This document shows, piece after piece, positions 1-8,677 of a DNA stretch of 64,000 nucleotides; the stretch's first letter is position 1; the number at the start of each line of letters is the position of its first letter. The notes below the pieces were generated by a model, which saw only the letters and a program-made list of their open reading frames with translations, was not told the origin of the DNA and made no database searches. The stretch is from Candidatus Gastranaerophilales bacterium (GTDB lineage Bacteria > Cyanobacteriota > Vampirovibrionia > Gastranaerophilales > Gastranaerophilaceae): assembly GCA_944327225.1 (NCBI GenBank), contig CALVGZ010000004.1, positions 45,923 through 109,922 of the forward strand, in the 5' to 3' direction. Position numbers and translations under genes: made by a program.

Positions 1-2
1 AA

Positions 3-311
3 TTAAACGGAATGATAAAGTATTGTGCAAATAAATTGTCAGGTAAAATCAATTTACAGAGATTGTCTCAAGCATTGGCAGTTAGTGAAAATTTTGTGCA
101 AATATCACTTGAGATTATGGAAGATATAGGCTCAATTAAAATTTTGGATATAGATGAAATTCAATATATAAAATCTTTTGATTATGAAAAATTTAAACAA
201 AATTCACTGTTTGAGGTTTTGAAAGATGAATTTGTTGCAATTATTGAGTTTAAAAAATCCTTGTTAAATTGTGATGTAGTTGAAATTGAGGAATTATTGC
301 TTAAAAGTTGA
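3..311 (+). CDS. RecJ-like single-strand DNA exonuclease, C-terminal end only
   Basis: The reading frame is open from the left window edge, so this is the tail of a longer gene. The visible 100 or so residues form a helical winged-helix-like segment (LQRLSQALAV, then an EIMEDIGSI strand-turn) followed by a short strand, a DYEKFKQNS turn and a terminal helix. That layout resembles the C-terminal part of RecJ of many low-GC bacteria, where a vFeElG-like motif precedes an S-x-x-Y segment. RecJ degrades single-stranded DNA 5' to 3' in repair and recombination. The DHH catalytic motifs would lie outside the window, so the assignment rests on this weak C-terminal likeness alone. Another winged-helix protein is possible. 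The ATG at 12 is probably internal. Confidence 0.42.
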   Translation, partial: LNGMIKYCANKLSGKINLQRLSQALAVSENFVQISLEIMEDIGSIKILDIDEIQYIKSFDYEKFKQNSLFEVLKDEFVAIIEFKKSLLNCDVVEIEELLLKS

Positions 312-345
312 GTTTTTGTTGTAAATTTTTGTAATAATTAGGCGG

Positions 346-373
346 TTGGATATTTATATGCTATAAATATAAT
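346..373 (+). promoter_or_regulatory. Predicted sigma-70 promoter upstream of fliN
   Basis: A TTGGAT hexamer at 346-351 and a perfect TATAAT at 368-373 are separated by 16 bases. The predicted transcript start near 380 lies just before the AGGGAG ribosome-binding site at 378-383. Such boxes are common by chance in AT-rich DNA. Confidence 0.45.
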
Positions 374-394
374 ATATAGGGAGTTGTGCATAAA

Positions 395-682
395 ATGCCT
401 GAAGAAGTTCAAGAAAAAGCTTTGGATTTTAAAAATATTTTAAAAGTTGCAAATGTAGAAGTTACGTTATGTGCTGAACTTGGTAAAACTAAGCTTCCTT
501 TGAAAGATATTATAGAGTACGACAAAGGGTCAATTATACCTCTTGATAAAGTTGAAGATGAAGCAATAGATATTTATGTTAACGATATTTTAATTGCAAA
601 GGGGAAGATTGTAGCAATAGAAGATTCTTATGGTATAAAAATAGTAGAAATAATTGAAAATAAAGAGTTAAAAGCACAATAA
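395..682 (+). CDS. fliN: Flagellar motor switch protein FliN (SpoA domain)
   Basis: FliN is part of the flagellar C-ring that binds CheY-P and controls rotation and export. The 95-residue product is one SpoA (surface presentation of antigens) domain: the segment NVEVTLCAELGKTKLPLKD is followed by the typical YDKGSIIPLDK turn, an IYVNDILIAKGKIV strand pair and a final GIKIVEI strand. There is no extended N-terminal region, so it is a minimal FliN rather than FliM or FliY. ATG 395 lies 11 bases after the AGGGAG ribosome-binding site, while an in-frame GTG at 386 is only 2 bases from it, so I chose ATG. A ThiF/MoeB-like gene follows one base after the stop. No other flagellar structural gene is adjacent, so the motor genes must be dispersed. 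Confidence 0.85.
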   Translation: MPEEVQEKALDFKNILKVANVEVTLCAELGKTKLPLKDIIEYDKGSIIPLDKVEDEAIDIYVNDILIAKGKIVAIEDSYGIKIVEIIENKELKAQ

Positions 683-683
683 A

Positions 684-1418
684 ATGATAAATATTTTAAG
701 ATACGAAAAAAATATGGAAAAAGACGGCATAACACAAGAAGCTCAGGAGAAATTATTTAATTCCAGAGTGCTTGTTATGGGAGCTGGCGGGCTCGGTTCG
801 GGTGTTATTATGAATCTTGCTGCACTTGGTGTTGGCCAGATAAAAATAATTGATGGTGATATAGTTGAAGAAAGCAATTTAAACAGGCAAATTATTCATA
901 AATATAAAAATATAGGCAGAGCAAAGGTAATTTCTGCAAAAGATTGGGTGCAGGAATTTAACCCTGATGTTAAGGTTGAGCTTGATAAAATCAAGATAAA
1001 TGAGCTAAATTATTTTAATATTATTCAAGGGTATGACATAATTGTAGATTGTTTTGATTCTTATGAAGATAAGTATATGTTAAACGAAATCGCGGTTCGT
1101 CATAAAAAAGTTTTAATTCATGGTGCTATTCAAGGTTTTCGGGGGCAAGTAACAACAATTGTTCCCGTTAAAACAGGTTGTCTTTCTTGCGTTATGCAAA
1201 AACCAAGAAATTTTGATAAAGAAAATTATGCTTCTATTTCTCCGGTGGTAAATACAATATCGTCCCTGCAAGCACTTGAAGCAATGAAAGTTATTACAGG
1301 TGAAGGAGAACCGCTTTTAAATAAAATTTTAATATTTGACGGTTTGAAATCTGAGTTTAAAGTTTTAAATTATGCAAAAAATATTGCATGTGAAGTTTGT
1401 AGTGTAAATGAGATTTAA
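684..1418 (+). CDS. ThiF/MoeB/HesA-family E1-like adenylyltransferase
   Basis: Enzymes of this family adenylate the C-terminal glycine of a ubiquitin-like sulfur carrier (MoaD or ThiS) for molybdopterin or thiamine synthesis. The 244-residue protein has the expected parts: an N-terminal RYEKN entry, the GAGGLGS nucleotide loop near residue 35, a D-G-D then ESNLNRQ segment binding ATP-Mg, the DCFDSYEDKYMLN stretch with the conserved Asp, and two CxxC pairs (CLSC and the C-terminal CEVC) that form the structural zinc site. There is no rhodanese domain, so it is MoeB- or ThiF-like rather than MOCS3-like. No carrier protein is adjacent, and the substrate cannot be decided here. It is one base behind fliN and overlaps or abuts the next gene, suggesting one operon. 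Confidence 0.85.
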   Translation: MINILRYEKNMEKDGITQEAQEKLFNSRVLVMGAGGLGSGVIMNLAALGVGQIKIIDGDIVEESNLNRQIIHKYKNIGRAKVISAKDWVQEFNPDVKVELDKIKINELNYFNIIQGYDIIVDCFDSYEDKYMLNEIAVRHKKVLIHGAIQGFRGQVTTIVPVKTGCLSCVMQKPRNFDKENYASISPVVNTISSLQALEAMKVITGEGEPLLNKILIFDGLKSEFKVLNYAKNIACEVCSVNEI

Positions 1419-1419
1419 T

Positions 1420-2166
1420 ATGGAAGAAATGAAATCCAGGTATATAAAAATTTTGATAGGTTTTATTGTGATGATGCTTTTATCAACTTTTACAATAAAA
1501 AATCATGTCAAAAATATTTCTAAGGCAAGAGAAACGGCGGAAGTACTTCAAGTGTTAAATGCAGAAACTCAAACCGAAAATATAGAGTCTCGGGAATCGA
1601 ATATAAAACAGGTAAGAATTGCAGAGGAACCAAGGCAAGAAACGACTGTTGCCGATGAAGTTGTTATTGGAGAAAATTCTAATGAACAAAATTATAATCT
1701 TAGAAAAGAAGGTTTAAAGAAAATGGCTGAAGGTGATATAGATAACGCCATTTTGTATTTGGAAGAAGCTTTCGAAAAAGGAGATGTTAATTTTAAGAAA
1801 GCAAACGCCGAATATCTTATTCAATGTTATGAACAAAAGGGCTATGTTCCAGGGGTGATAAGTGTTTATGATAGGTTATTGGCAATTGCAGAAGGTGATA
1901 GTGAAAAAATTGATATAAATAATAAACTTGCCGAATATTTTATGAAAACAGGAAGTAAAAAACAAGCTTCAGAATATTATGAGGCTAATTATAGATTGAC
2001 AAACTCTATTGATGATTTAATTTTAGTTGCCAATGTGTTAGAGGAAATTGGGGAAAAAGACAAGCTAAATGTTTTGATTCAAAATCATATAGCAGAATTT
2101 CCTCAGGACAAAGAAACTTTAAAAAGGTATATTAAGTCAACTGATTTTGAAAATAGTCAAGAATGA
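1420..2166 (+). CDS. Membrane-anchored TPR-repeat protein
   Basis: Function unknown. The protein begins with a short basic region and one hydrophobic helix (roughly residues 8-25, IKILIGFIVMMLLSTF), then a polar low-complexity linker rich in Glu, Thr and Gln to about residue 90. The rest is alpha-helical repeats of tetratricopeptide type (an AEGDIDNAILYLEEAFEKGD helix pair, then QASEYYEANYRL). This suggests a periplasmic or cytoplasmic scaffold tethered to the inner membrane. The start is uncertain: an ATG at 1408 overlaps the previous gene, and ATG 1420 lies two bases after its TAA. Its end overlaps convergently with wecB by 35 bases, which is tight packing. It may share the fliN operon, but no flagellar role can be shown. 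Confidence 0.7.
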   Translation: MEEMKSRYIKILIGFIVMMLLSTFTIKNHVKNISKARETAEVLQVLNAETQTENIESRESNIKQVRIAEEPRQETTVADEVVIGENSNEQNYNLRKEGLKKMAEGDIDNAILYLEEAFEKGDVNFKKANAEYLIQCYEQKGYVPGVISVYDRLLAIAEGDSEKIDINNKLAEYFMKTGSKKQASEYYEANYRLTNSIDDLILVANVLEEIGEKDKLNVLIQNHIAEFPQDKETLKRYIKSTDFENSQE

Positions 2167-3253
2167 TTTTTTCTATATATTCGCTGGCATGGCCGTCTCC
2201 GTACGGGTTTATTGCTTTTGACATTTTTTCGTATTCGGATTTATTATCCAATAATTCTTGAATAGAATTTATTATTTTTTCCTTGTTTGTTCCGACGAGT
2301 TTAACTCCGCCGTATTCAATCGCTTCGGGACGCTCCGTTTCTTCCCGTAAAACAAGAACAGGTTTACCTAAGGCCGGTGCTTCTTCTTGTATACCACCAG
2401 AATCAGTTAAAATTATGTGTGCTTGTTTCATTAATGTACAAAATGGTGCATAATCCAAGGGTTCAATTAATTTAATTCTTTCTGTGTCTTTAAGTATGGG
2501 TATAACAGTGTTTCTCACGTTTGGATTTAAGTGCATCGGGTAGACTATTTCTATGTCTTTATTTTTTTTAATTAATTCTTTTATGGCTAAGCAGATGTTT
2601 TCAAGGGGCTTGCCAAAATTTTCACGTCTGTGTGAAGTTAAAAGAATTGTTTTTAAGTTGTTATTTAATCCTATAAAATCAAGATTGACGGGTTTGTTGT
2701 TAACAACATAAAAAAGAGCATCAATTACAGTATTTCCTGTTTTATAATATCCTTTTTTTATTCCTGAATTTATTATATTTTGAATGGATTTATCCGTAGG
2801 GCAAAACATTAAGTCTGAAACTGAATCAACCAAAACCCTGTTTATTTCTTCCGGAAAAGGATAATTTTTATCAAATGTTCTTAGACCCGCTTCAACATGT
2901 CCTATTTTTGTTTTGGAATAAAAAGCACTTAAAGCACTCAAACTTGCTGTTGTAGTATCTCCATGAACAAGTACAAGATCAAAATTTTCTTTTTCAAATA
3001 TTTCTTTTGTTTTTAATAAAATATCGGAAGATAATTCCCATAAATTTTGATTTGGTTTCATTAAGTTTAAGTCAAAATCTGGTTTAATCTCAAAAAGTTC
3101 AAGTACGCTATCAAGCATTTGTCTGTGTTGGGCTGTTACTATTGTATAAACTTTAAAAAAATTGTTTTCTTTTAATTTTTTCACCAAAGGACACATCTTA
3201 ATCGCTTCTGGACGTGTTCCAAAAATGAGAGCTATTTTGATTTTTTTATCCAT
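2132..3253 (-). CDS. wecB: UDP-N-acetylglucosamine 2-epimerase (non-hydrolysing)
   Basis: WecB interconverts UDP-GlcNAc and UDP-ManNAc for surface polysaccharide and glycan synthesis in the cytoplasm. The 373-residue length is typical. Visible hallmarks in order are IFGTRPEAIKM at the N-terminus, TAQHRQMLD, HGDTTTA, GHVEAGLRT, PFPEEINR, TGNTVIDAL, TSHRRENFG, and the nucleotide-binding DSGGIQEEAPALGKPVLVLR segment followed by ERPEA. All belong to the epimerase/GT-B fold and no key residue is missing. Its 3' end overlaps the convergent TPR gene. A glycosyltransferase lies 39 bases upstream on the same strand, so the two probably serve the same surface glycan. Confidence 0.96.
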   Translation of the reverse strand: MDKKIKIALIFGTRPEAIKMCPLVKKLKENNFFKVYTIVTAQHRQMLDSVLELFEIKPDFDLNLMKPNQNLWELSSDILLKTKEIFEKENFDLVLVHGDTTTASLSALSAFYSKTKIGHVEAGLRTFDKNYPFPEEINRVLVDSVSDLMFCPTDKSIQNIINSGIKKGYYKTGNTVIDALFYVVNNKPVNLDFIGLNNNLKTILLTSHRRENFGKPLENICLAIKELIKKNKDIEIVYPMHLNPNVRNTVIPILKDTERIKLIEPLDYAPFCTLMKQAHIILTDSGGIQEEAPALGKPVLVLREETERPEAIEYGGVKLVGTNKEKIINSIQELLDNKSEYEKMSKAINPYGDGHASEYIEKIILDYFQNQLT

Positions 3254-3292
3254 AACGCTTTAATTTTACATAAAGAAGCATTTTTAATCAAT

Positions 3293-4504
3293 CTATTTTA
3301 TGTTGAATCTTGAATAGAAAAATTTTATGAGCGATTCTATATTTTTAACTCCTCTTACATGTATAATAGCCGGATTTTTACCGTATAGAAAATCATGATA
3401 GCTTATTTGGTAGTTTTCTTGAGTGGCAAGGTCAATCCATAGATTTTCATGGAATTTTGATTCGTTATAACCGGGAATATTTTTTTCGTAGTATGGGATA
3501 TAGCTTGTTAATATATCGACAAAGTTTCTTCTTCCGTTGTATTTTAGATAATTTTTTCTCGGAGAATAGTTTTTTTGATTTGTAATTACTTTATGAATGC
3601 TGTCTGCAAGAGCTTGTGGACTAAAGTCTGCTAATTCTCCCGAGTTTCCAAAGAAAATGGGATGGTTTCCTCTTGCATATTTATTATGGTCTTTAAAAAC
3701 TACAACAGGAGTGTTGCAGCTCATTGCTTCATTTATGGAGCGATTTTTGCCTTCAATTAATGATGTAAGTGTGCAACATTTTGCACTGCTATAGTATTTT
3801 GGCAGTTCTTTATTTGTAACAAAAGGTATTATTTTTAAGTATTTTTTATCTTTTAAAATATTTTTTACGGTTTTTATTTCATTAAGATAATCGCTTCTTA
3901 TATCCGAAAAATCTTCTTTTTCGGATATAACACCCATAATCCAAACAGCATTTAAAATTTTATTGTATTTTTTTTCATATTCAAGAAGTGCATTAGCAAG
4001 TATTGGAATATTCTTTACTTTGGCAGGTGTTGAAACGCAAAGTACATCAATTTCTCTTGGTGTATAAAAAGAGGGGGCTATTATGTATTCATTTGTGAAA
4101 TCCGCATCTTGCAGGGGAATAAAAATTATATCTTTTTTGTTTTGGTATTTGTTTTTATGGTAATTTTCTCTTTCTTTATTTTCATAGCAGGAGAAATAAA
4201 TATCTGCCTTGTCGCACCAGGAATAACTTGACCACATGGTATATGCCCCTGCAAAAAAGATTTTTTTAATATCAGGGAAAAGTTTCAGTAAATATTCTGT
4301 TCCCTGGGAGAAAAAAACTCCTTTAGTTATTTTATTTTCATAATTTAGCGGAGGAATTGGAATTATAAAATCAATTTTTTCGTGTAAATCGGTTTCATCT
4401 TCCATAAATTCACCCGTATAAGCGTCAATATCATCCCAAATTTGTTCTATGGGCTTATTGATGTTTGGGTTTAAAAAATATTCTCTTGGGTATTTACCTT
4501 TCAT
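3293..4504 (-). CDS. Glycosyltransferase, GT-B fold (GT4-like)
   Basis: Likely transfers a sugar from a nucleotide donor to a cell-surface glycan. The 403-residue protein lacks a signal peptide. The C-terminal half holds the recognisable part: a [14 protein letters not shown] helix, then the donor-binding [20 protein letters not shown] segment, equivalent to the E-x7-E motif of family 4 glycosyltransferases. The N-terminal half (acceptor side) is not like any family I can name. The donor and acceptor are unknown. It precedes wecB in the same direction with a 39-base gap, consistent with a shared polysaccharide locus. A TATTAT box lies only about 6 bases upstream of the ATG, so its mRNA may have almost no leader. 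Confidence 0.8.
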   Translation of the reverse strand: MKGKYPREYFLNPNINKPIEQIWDDIDAYTGEFMEDETDLHEKIDFIIPIPPLNYENKITKGVFFSQGTEYLLKLFPDIKKIFFAGAYTMWSSYSWCDKADIYFSCYENKERENYHKNKYQNKKDIIFIPLQDADFTNEYIIAPSFYTPREIDVLCVSTPAKVKNIPILANALLEYEKKYNKILNAVWIMGVISEKEDFSDIRSDYLNEIKTVKNILKDKKYLKIIPFVTNKELPKYYSSAKCCTLTSLIEGKNRSINEAMSCNTPVVVFKDHNKYARGNHPIFFGNSGELADFSPQALADSIHKVITNQKNYSPRKNYLKYNGRRNFVDILTSYIPYYEKNIPGYNESKFHENLWIDLATQENYQISYHDFLYGKNPAIIHVRGVKNIESLIKFFYSRFNIK

Positions 4505-4562
4505 ATTTTTATAATATCAGATTTTGTGATATTGTTTATTTTTTCCTTTATAAATAATCCTT

Positions 4563-4591
4563 TTGCTTTACTTTTGCCTTTATTGTATAAT
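4563..4591 (+). promoter_or_regulatory. Predicted sigma-70 promoter of gyrA
   Basis: TTGCTT at 4563-4568 and a perfect TATAAT at 4586-4591 are separated by exactly 17 bases. The predicted start near 4598 leaves a leader of about 25 bases containing the AAGGAG ribosome-binding site at 4613-4618. Confidence 0.55.
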
Positions 4592-4624
4592 ATACCTATA
4601 AGACTAGTTGAGAAGGAGTTTATT

Positions 4625-7195
4625 TTGTCCCAAACTAACCTATTTGATGAAGGAAAAGTCGTTCCCGTTAATATTCGTGAAGAAATGAAGCGTTGTTATA
4701 TAGATTATGCCATGAGTGTAATCGTCGGACGTGCGTTGCCTGATGTTCGTGATGGTTTAAAACCTGTTCACAGGCGTATTTTGTTTGCTATGAACGAATT
4801 GGGTATGACGCCTGATAAACCTTTTAAAAAATGTGCCCGTATTGTTGGTGAAGTTTTGGGTAAATACCACCCCCATGGTGATAGCTCCGTATATGAAGCA
4901 CTTGTTCGTATGGCACAAGATTTTTCAACAAGATATTTAACAGTGGATGGGCATGGTAATTTCGGATCTGTTGATGGCGACGGTGCTGCTGCAATGCGTT
5001 ATACAGAAGCAAGAATGCACAAAATTACGACAGCTATGCTTGCTGACATTGATTGTGAAACAGTTAATTTTGTTCCGAATTTTGACGGTTCTTTGGAAGA
5101 ACCTTCAGTTTTGCCTACGAGATTACCTATGCTTTTGTTAAACGGGACATCGGGTATTGCTGTTGGTATGGCCACAAATATTCCTCCTCACAATTTAGAT
5201 GAAGTAGTGGATGGCACAATAGCCTTGATTGACAATCCTGATATTACAACCGAAGGCTTAATGCAATATATTAAAGGGCCGGATTTTCCCACTGCTGCAA
5301 CTATTGTTGGAACATCTGAAATTAAGAAAGCTTATGAAACAGGCAGAGGCTCAATTAAAATGCGTGCAGTATCATCGATTGAAGAATTGCAAGGTGGTGC
5401 GGGACGTCAAGGAAGAAGTGCTATTGTTGTTACTGAAATTCCATATCAAGTCAATAAAGCTGAATTAATAAGAAAAATAGCAGAACTTGTTAAAGATGAA
5501 AAAATAAAAGGCATTTCCGATTTACGTGATGAATCGGATAGAGACGGCATGAGAATTGTTATTGAACTAAAAAGAGATGCTAAACCTGATGTTGTTCGAA
5601 ACAATTTGTATAAACAAACAGCCTTATCTACAAGCTTTGGTTTTAATATGGTGGCGTTAGTTGGTCAACAACCCCGTTTATTGAATTTATACGAAGTTTT
5701 ATCCGAGTTTGTTGAACACAGGGTTGATGTTATTACACGTCGTACAATGTTTTTCTTGAAAAAAGCAAAAGCAAGGGCTCATATATTGGAAGGCTTAATG
5801 ATTGCTTTGAATTCATTAGATGAAGTAATTGAATTAATTAAGAAATCTCCAAATACGGAAGCTGCAAGAAGTGGTTTAATTAATCGTTTTGGCTTGGATG
5901 TGGAACAAGCTAATGCGATTTTGGAAATGCAATTAAGACGTTTGACAGGTTTGGAGCAAGATAAAATCAGAGCGGAACATGCTGATTTATTAAAGAAAAT
6001 TGAAGAATATGAAGAACTTTTATCTTCAAGAGAAAAGATTTTGGCCTTGATTAAAACAGAATTATTGGAAGATAAAGAAAAATACGGAGATGAAAGAAAA
6101 ACTCAAATCGTACCCGAAGAAGGTGAGGTTACGGTTGAAGATTTAACTCCAAATACTCAAATGGCGGTATTTATCACTCGTCAAGGATATATTAAAAGAA
6201 TTTCGCTAGACACCTTTGTTCGCCAAAATCGTGCTACAAGAGGAAAAGGCGGTATGAAAACTAAAGAAGATGATGATGTTGCTCATTTCTTTACCGCTAT
6301 GATGCACGATAAAGTTCTATTTTTCTCATCCAAGGGACTCGTATATTCTTTAAATGTTTATGATTTTCCGGAAGGTTCAAGACAATCAAAAGGATTACCC
6401 ATTATAAATGTTCTTCCTATTGAACAGGATGAAACAATCACTGCAATAGTTCCTGTGAGTGAGTTTAAAGAAGATTTGAATTTGATAATGCTTACTAAAA
6501 AAGGATATATTAAAAGAATTTCTTTGGATAATTTTAAATCTATAAGAAGAAACGGTTTAATTGCAATAGGTTTAGAAGAAAATGATACATTAAACTGGGT
6601 AAAATTAGCTCATGGCAATGATGAAATTTTAATCGGAACATCTTGCGGAATGGCTATTCGCTTCCCGATAGAAGATTTAAGACCTTTGGGACGTTCTGCT
6701 CGTGGTGTAAATTCAATGAAATTGCGTTCTTCGGATGAAATTATCGGTTGCGATGTTGTGCCTAAGAATTACGATGCTGATTTGTTGGTAATAACATCGG
6801 ATGGTTTTGGTAAACGTTCAAAAATTTCGGAATTTAGGACACAAAATAGGGGTGGAATAGGACTTATTGCAACTAAGTTTAAATCTTCCGCTTCAAGATT
6901 AGTTGATTTATCTATAGTAAAAGAAACCGATGAAATTATGGTAGTAACCGCAAACGGAGTTGTTACTCGTGTGAGTGCTTCGGATATTTCTCGTCAAGGA
7001 AGACCGGCAACGGGTGTTAGAGTTCAGACACTTGATGGAAATGATTATGTTGTTTCCGTTAATAAAATAGTTGATCCTGATGAAGATGAGGCAAATGATA
7101 AAGAGACACTTATTCGAGAGGCAAAAGAAGAGATAAATTTAGGTGTCGAGCAAGGGAACATTTTTGAAACTTCCCCTGAAACTACAAATGATTAA
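4625..7195 (+). CDS. gyrA: DNA gyrase subunit A
   Basis: GyrA cuts and reseals DNA in the A2B2 gyrase that introduces negative supercoils. The product has 856 residues. The winged-helix breakage domain shows [11 protein letters not shown] (the quinolone region, with wild-type-like Ser and Glu at the positions equivalent to E. coli 83 and 87) and the catalytic Tyr126 in [10 protein letters not shown]. The C-terminal half has repeated blades with motifs such as GYIKRI and RGGIG. I chose TTG 4625, six bases after AAGGAG (4613-4618); the frame stays open upstream to 4526, but that part is a non-coding leader. The GyrA box, normally QRRGGKG-like, reads [10 protein letters not shown] near residue 534. 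A long hairpin terminator follows directly. ParC is the alternative, but the length and blade set favour GyrA. Confidence 0.95.
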   Translation: MSQTNLFDEGKVVPVNIREEMKRCYIDYAMSVIVGRALPDVRDGLKPVHRRILFAMNELGMTPDKPFKKCARIVGEVLGKYHPHGDSSVYEALVRMAQDFSTRYLTVDGHGNFGSVDGDGAAAMRYTEARMHKITTAMLADIDCETVNFVPNFDGSLEEPSVLPTRLPMLLLNGTSGIAVGMATNIPPHNLDEVVDGTIALIDNPDITTEGLMQYIKGPDFPTAATIVGTSEIKKAYETGRGSIKMRAVSSIEELQGGAGRQGRSAIVVTEIPYQVNKAELIRKIAELVKDEKIKGISDLRDESDRDGMRIVIELKRDAKPDVVRNNLYKQTALSTSFGFNMVALVGQQPRLLNLYEVLSEFVEHRVDVITRRTMFFLKKAKARAHILEGLMIALNSLDEVIELIKKSPNTEAARSGLINRFGLDVEQANAILEMQLRRLTGLEQDKIRAEHADLLKKIEEYEELLSSREKILALIKTELLEDKEKYGDERKTQIVPEEGEVTVEDLTPNTQMAVFITRQGYIKRISLDTFVRQNRATRGKGGMKTKEDDDVAHFFTAMMHDKVLFFSSKGLVYSLNVYDFPEGSRQSKGLPIINVLPIEQDETITAIVPVSEFKEDLNLIMLTKKGYIKRISLDNFKSIRRNGLIAIGLEENDTLNWVKLAHGNDEILIGTSCGMAIRFPIEDLRPLGRSARGVNSMKLRSSDEIIGCDVVPKNYDADLLVITSDGFGKRSKISEFRTQNRGGIGLIATKFKSSASRLVDLSIVKETDEIMVVTANGVVTRVSASDISRQGRPATGVRVQTLDGNDYVVSVNKIVDPDEDEANDKETLIREAKEEINLGVEQGNIFETSPETTND

Positions 7196-7235
7196 GAATT
7201 AAAAAGAGCAAAATAATTTGCTCTTTTTAATTCTT
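7194..7235. terminator. Bidirectional intrinsic terminator between gyrA and the kinase pair
   Basis: A perfect 19-bp stem (7194-7212 with 7217-7235) closes a four-base loop. The arms are rich in A and T runs, so it can end transcripts from both sides. It begins at the gyrA stop codon and includes the stop codon of the minus-strand kinase gene. Confidence 0.85.
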
Positions 7236-7889
7236 GGAATTTAATAAAATATCAATTTTATTTTTTATAAGTTGGTGGATTTCTTCTTTTGATTTTGTCC
7301 CGTCAATTTCAATAAAATTATATTCTTTTTCAAGTTTTTTATATTCATCGAGGCATCTTTTTTGATATATTTCAAAGCTGTTATATATATCTGTAGAAAG
7401 TCCTATATCTCTTCCTGATTCAAAGTAATCAAGAGCACCGTTTTTTGCAATTAGTCTTTTAATTAAAGTTTGCGGCGGAACATTTAAATAAAAAACCAAA
7501 TCAGGTTGCGGAGCAAAACTATATAGATTTTTAACCCATTTTATATCATGCCCTCTGACTGAATCTCTTACGTATGCAGTGTAAATATATCTATCCATAA
7601 GAACAACAAAACCCGCTTTTAGTGCTGGTATAATTTCGTTTTCAAGTCTGTCAGTGTAATCGGCTGCATATAAAAGTGAAAAAGTTGTTGTATTTAGAAG
7701 GTTTTTTTCTTTTGCTTCATTTATAACACCTGAAATAAGCCTTGAGGTTTTCCATTCTGAAACTGTGCAGCCGTAACATTTGTCTTTGATGTAATCAGAT
7801 AACATATTGACTTGGGTTGATTTTCCCGAACCGTCTGTTCCTTCGATTACAATTAAAAGCCCTTCATACCCGTGTTTTTTATTGTTCAT
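7227..7889 (-). CDS. Thymidylate-kinase-like P-loop kinase, copy B
   Basis: A nucleoside-monophosphate-kinase fold protein, probably phosphorylating dTMP or a related nucleotide. The 220 residues include the P-loop GTDGSGKST near residue 18, then LLNTTTFSLLYAADYTDRLE, a DRYIYTAYVRD motif where ordinary Tmk has DRY(x)SxxAYQ, and the PDLVFYLNVP strand. It belongs to a distinct Tmk-like subfamily rather than the canonical enzyme. It is downstream of, and overlaps by 11 bases, a clear paralogue (copy A), so the two are co-transcribed and translated together. They share the layout AK-x-KNLL, TFSLL, PALKAGF and S-F/Y-x-x-x-Q-x-R. Whether the pair makes a heterodimer is not known. Confidence 0.75.
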   Translation of the reverse strand: MNNKKHGYEGLLIVIEGTDGSGKSTQVNMLSDYIKDKCYGCTVSEWKTSRLISGVINEAKEKNLLNTTTFSLLYAADYTDRLENEIIPALKAGFVVLMDRYIYTAYVRDSVRGHDIKWVKNLYSFAPQPDLVFYLNVPPQTLIKRLIAKNGALDYFESGRDIGLSTDIYNSFEIYQKRCLDEYKKLEKEYNFIEIDGTKSKEEIHQLIKNKIDILLNSKN

Positions 7890-8571
7890 AGATACCCTCT
7901 AAAACTATTTTGTTTTCTTTTAAAAGTTCAAGAACTTTTTGACGTATGAATTTTTGTTTTTCATGGATACTTGCCATAGCATCAATTTTAATTAGTCCAA
8001 ATTCGTCAATCATATTTTTATATTGTTCTACAATTCTGTTTTGAAAAATTACATAACTTTTATATGGGTTATTGGACAATTTCATATCCATGCCTGCTTC
8101 ATAAAATTTTGGCTGACGATTGGAGCAGATTCTATCCAAACTGTCTTTTGGTGAAACATCAAAATAAAACGTCATATCGGGTTTTATTGCAAAACCGTAC
8201 ATATTTCTAATCCATTTAGGATCAACTTCTCTTGCTACGTCTCTGGCGAAAGCGGTATAGACATATCTATCTGCTAAAACTATAAATCCTGCTTTAAGGG
8301 CCGGTTTTATTGTTCGCTCAAGTCTGTCTGCAAAATCGACCGCATGTAAAAGTGAAAAAGTTCTTCCCGAGAGTAGATTTTTCTTTTTTGCTTTTTTTGT
8401 TGTGTTTGAAATAAGTTCGGATGAATTCCATTGAGTTAAAATAACATCGGCTCCTTTTGATTTTAGCCAACTGTAAAGTAATTCAATTTGGGTTGATTTT
8501 CCTGAACCGTCAATTCCTTCTACACAAATTAGCACGCCAGAATAGGTATGTTTTTTTGAAAATCTTAACAT
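7879..8571 (-). CDS. Thymidylate-kinase-like P-loop kinase, copy A
   Basis: This 230-residue paralogue of the next gene has the P-loop EGIDGSGKST, an SSELISNTTKKAKKKNLL segment, TFSLLHAVDFADRLE, PALKAGFIVLADRYVYTAFARD, and PDMTFYFDVSP followed by an arginine-bearing helix. Like copy B it differs from classical Tmk at the DRY(x)SxxAYQ motif, so the acceptor may not be dTMP. Its stop lies inside the start region of copy B (11-base overlap), which points to translational coupling. A 106-base divergent intergenic region lies upstream. I see no other nucleotide-metabolism gene nearby. Confidence is high for the fold and moderate for the activity. Confidence 0.75.
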   Translation of the reverse strand: MLRFSKKHTYSGVLICVEGIDGSGKSTQIELLYSWLKSKGADVILTQWNSSELISNTTKKAKKKNLLSGRTFSLLHAVDFADRLERTIKPALKAGFIVLADRYVYTAFARDVAREVDPKWIRNMYGFAIKPDMTFYFDVSPKDSLDRICSNRQPKFYEAGMDMKLSNNPYKSYVIFQNRIVEQYKNMIDEFGLIKIDAMASIHEKQKFIRQKVLELLKENKIVLEGIYEQ

Positions 8572-8677
8572 TTCTTACCTTGTTTTTTTAATTGTTCGAT
8601 ACTAATATTAATAATAGATTAGATTATAAAAAATGTAAATCTAAATAAGTATAAATGCTTTTAGCAGAGGAATTTAA

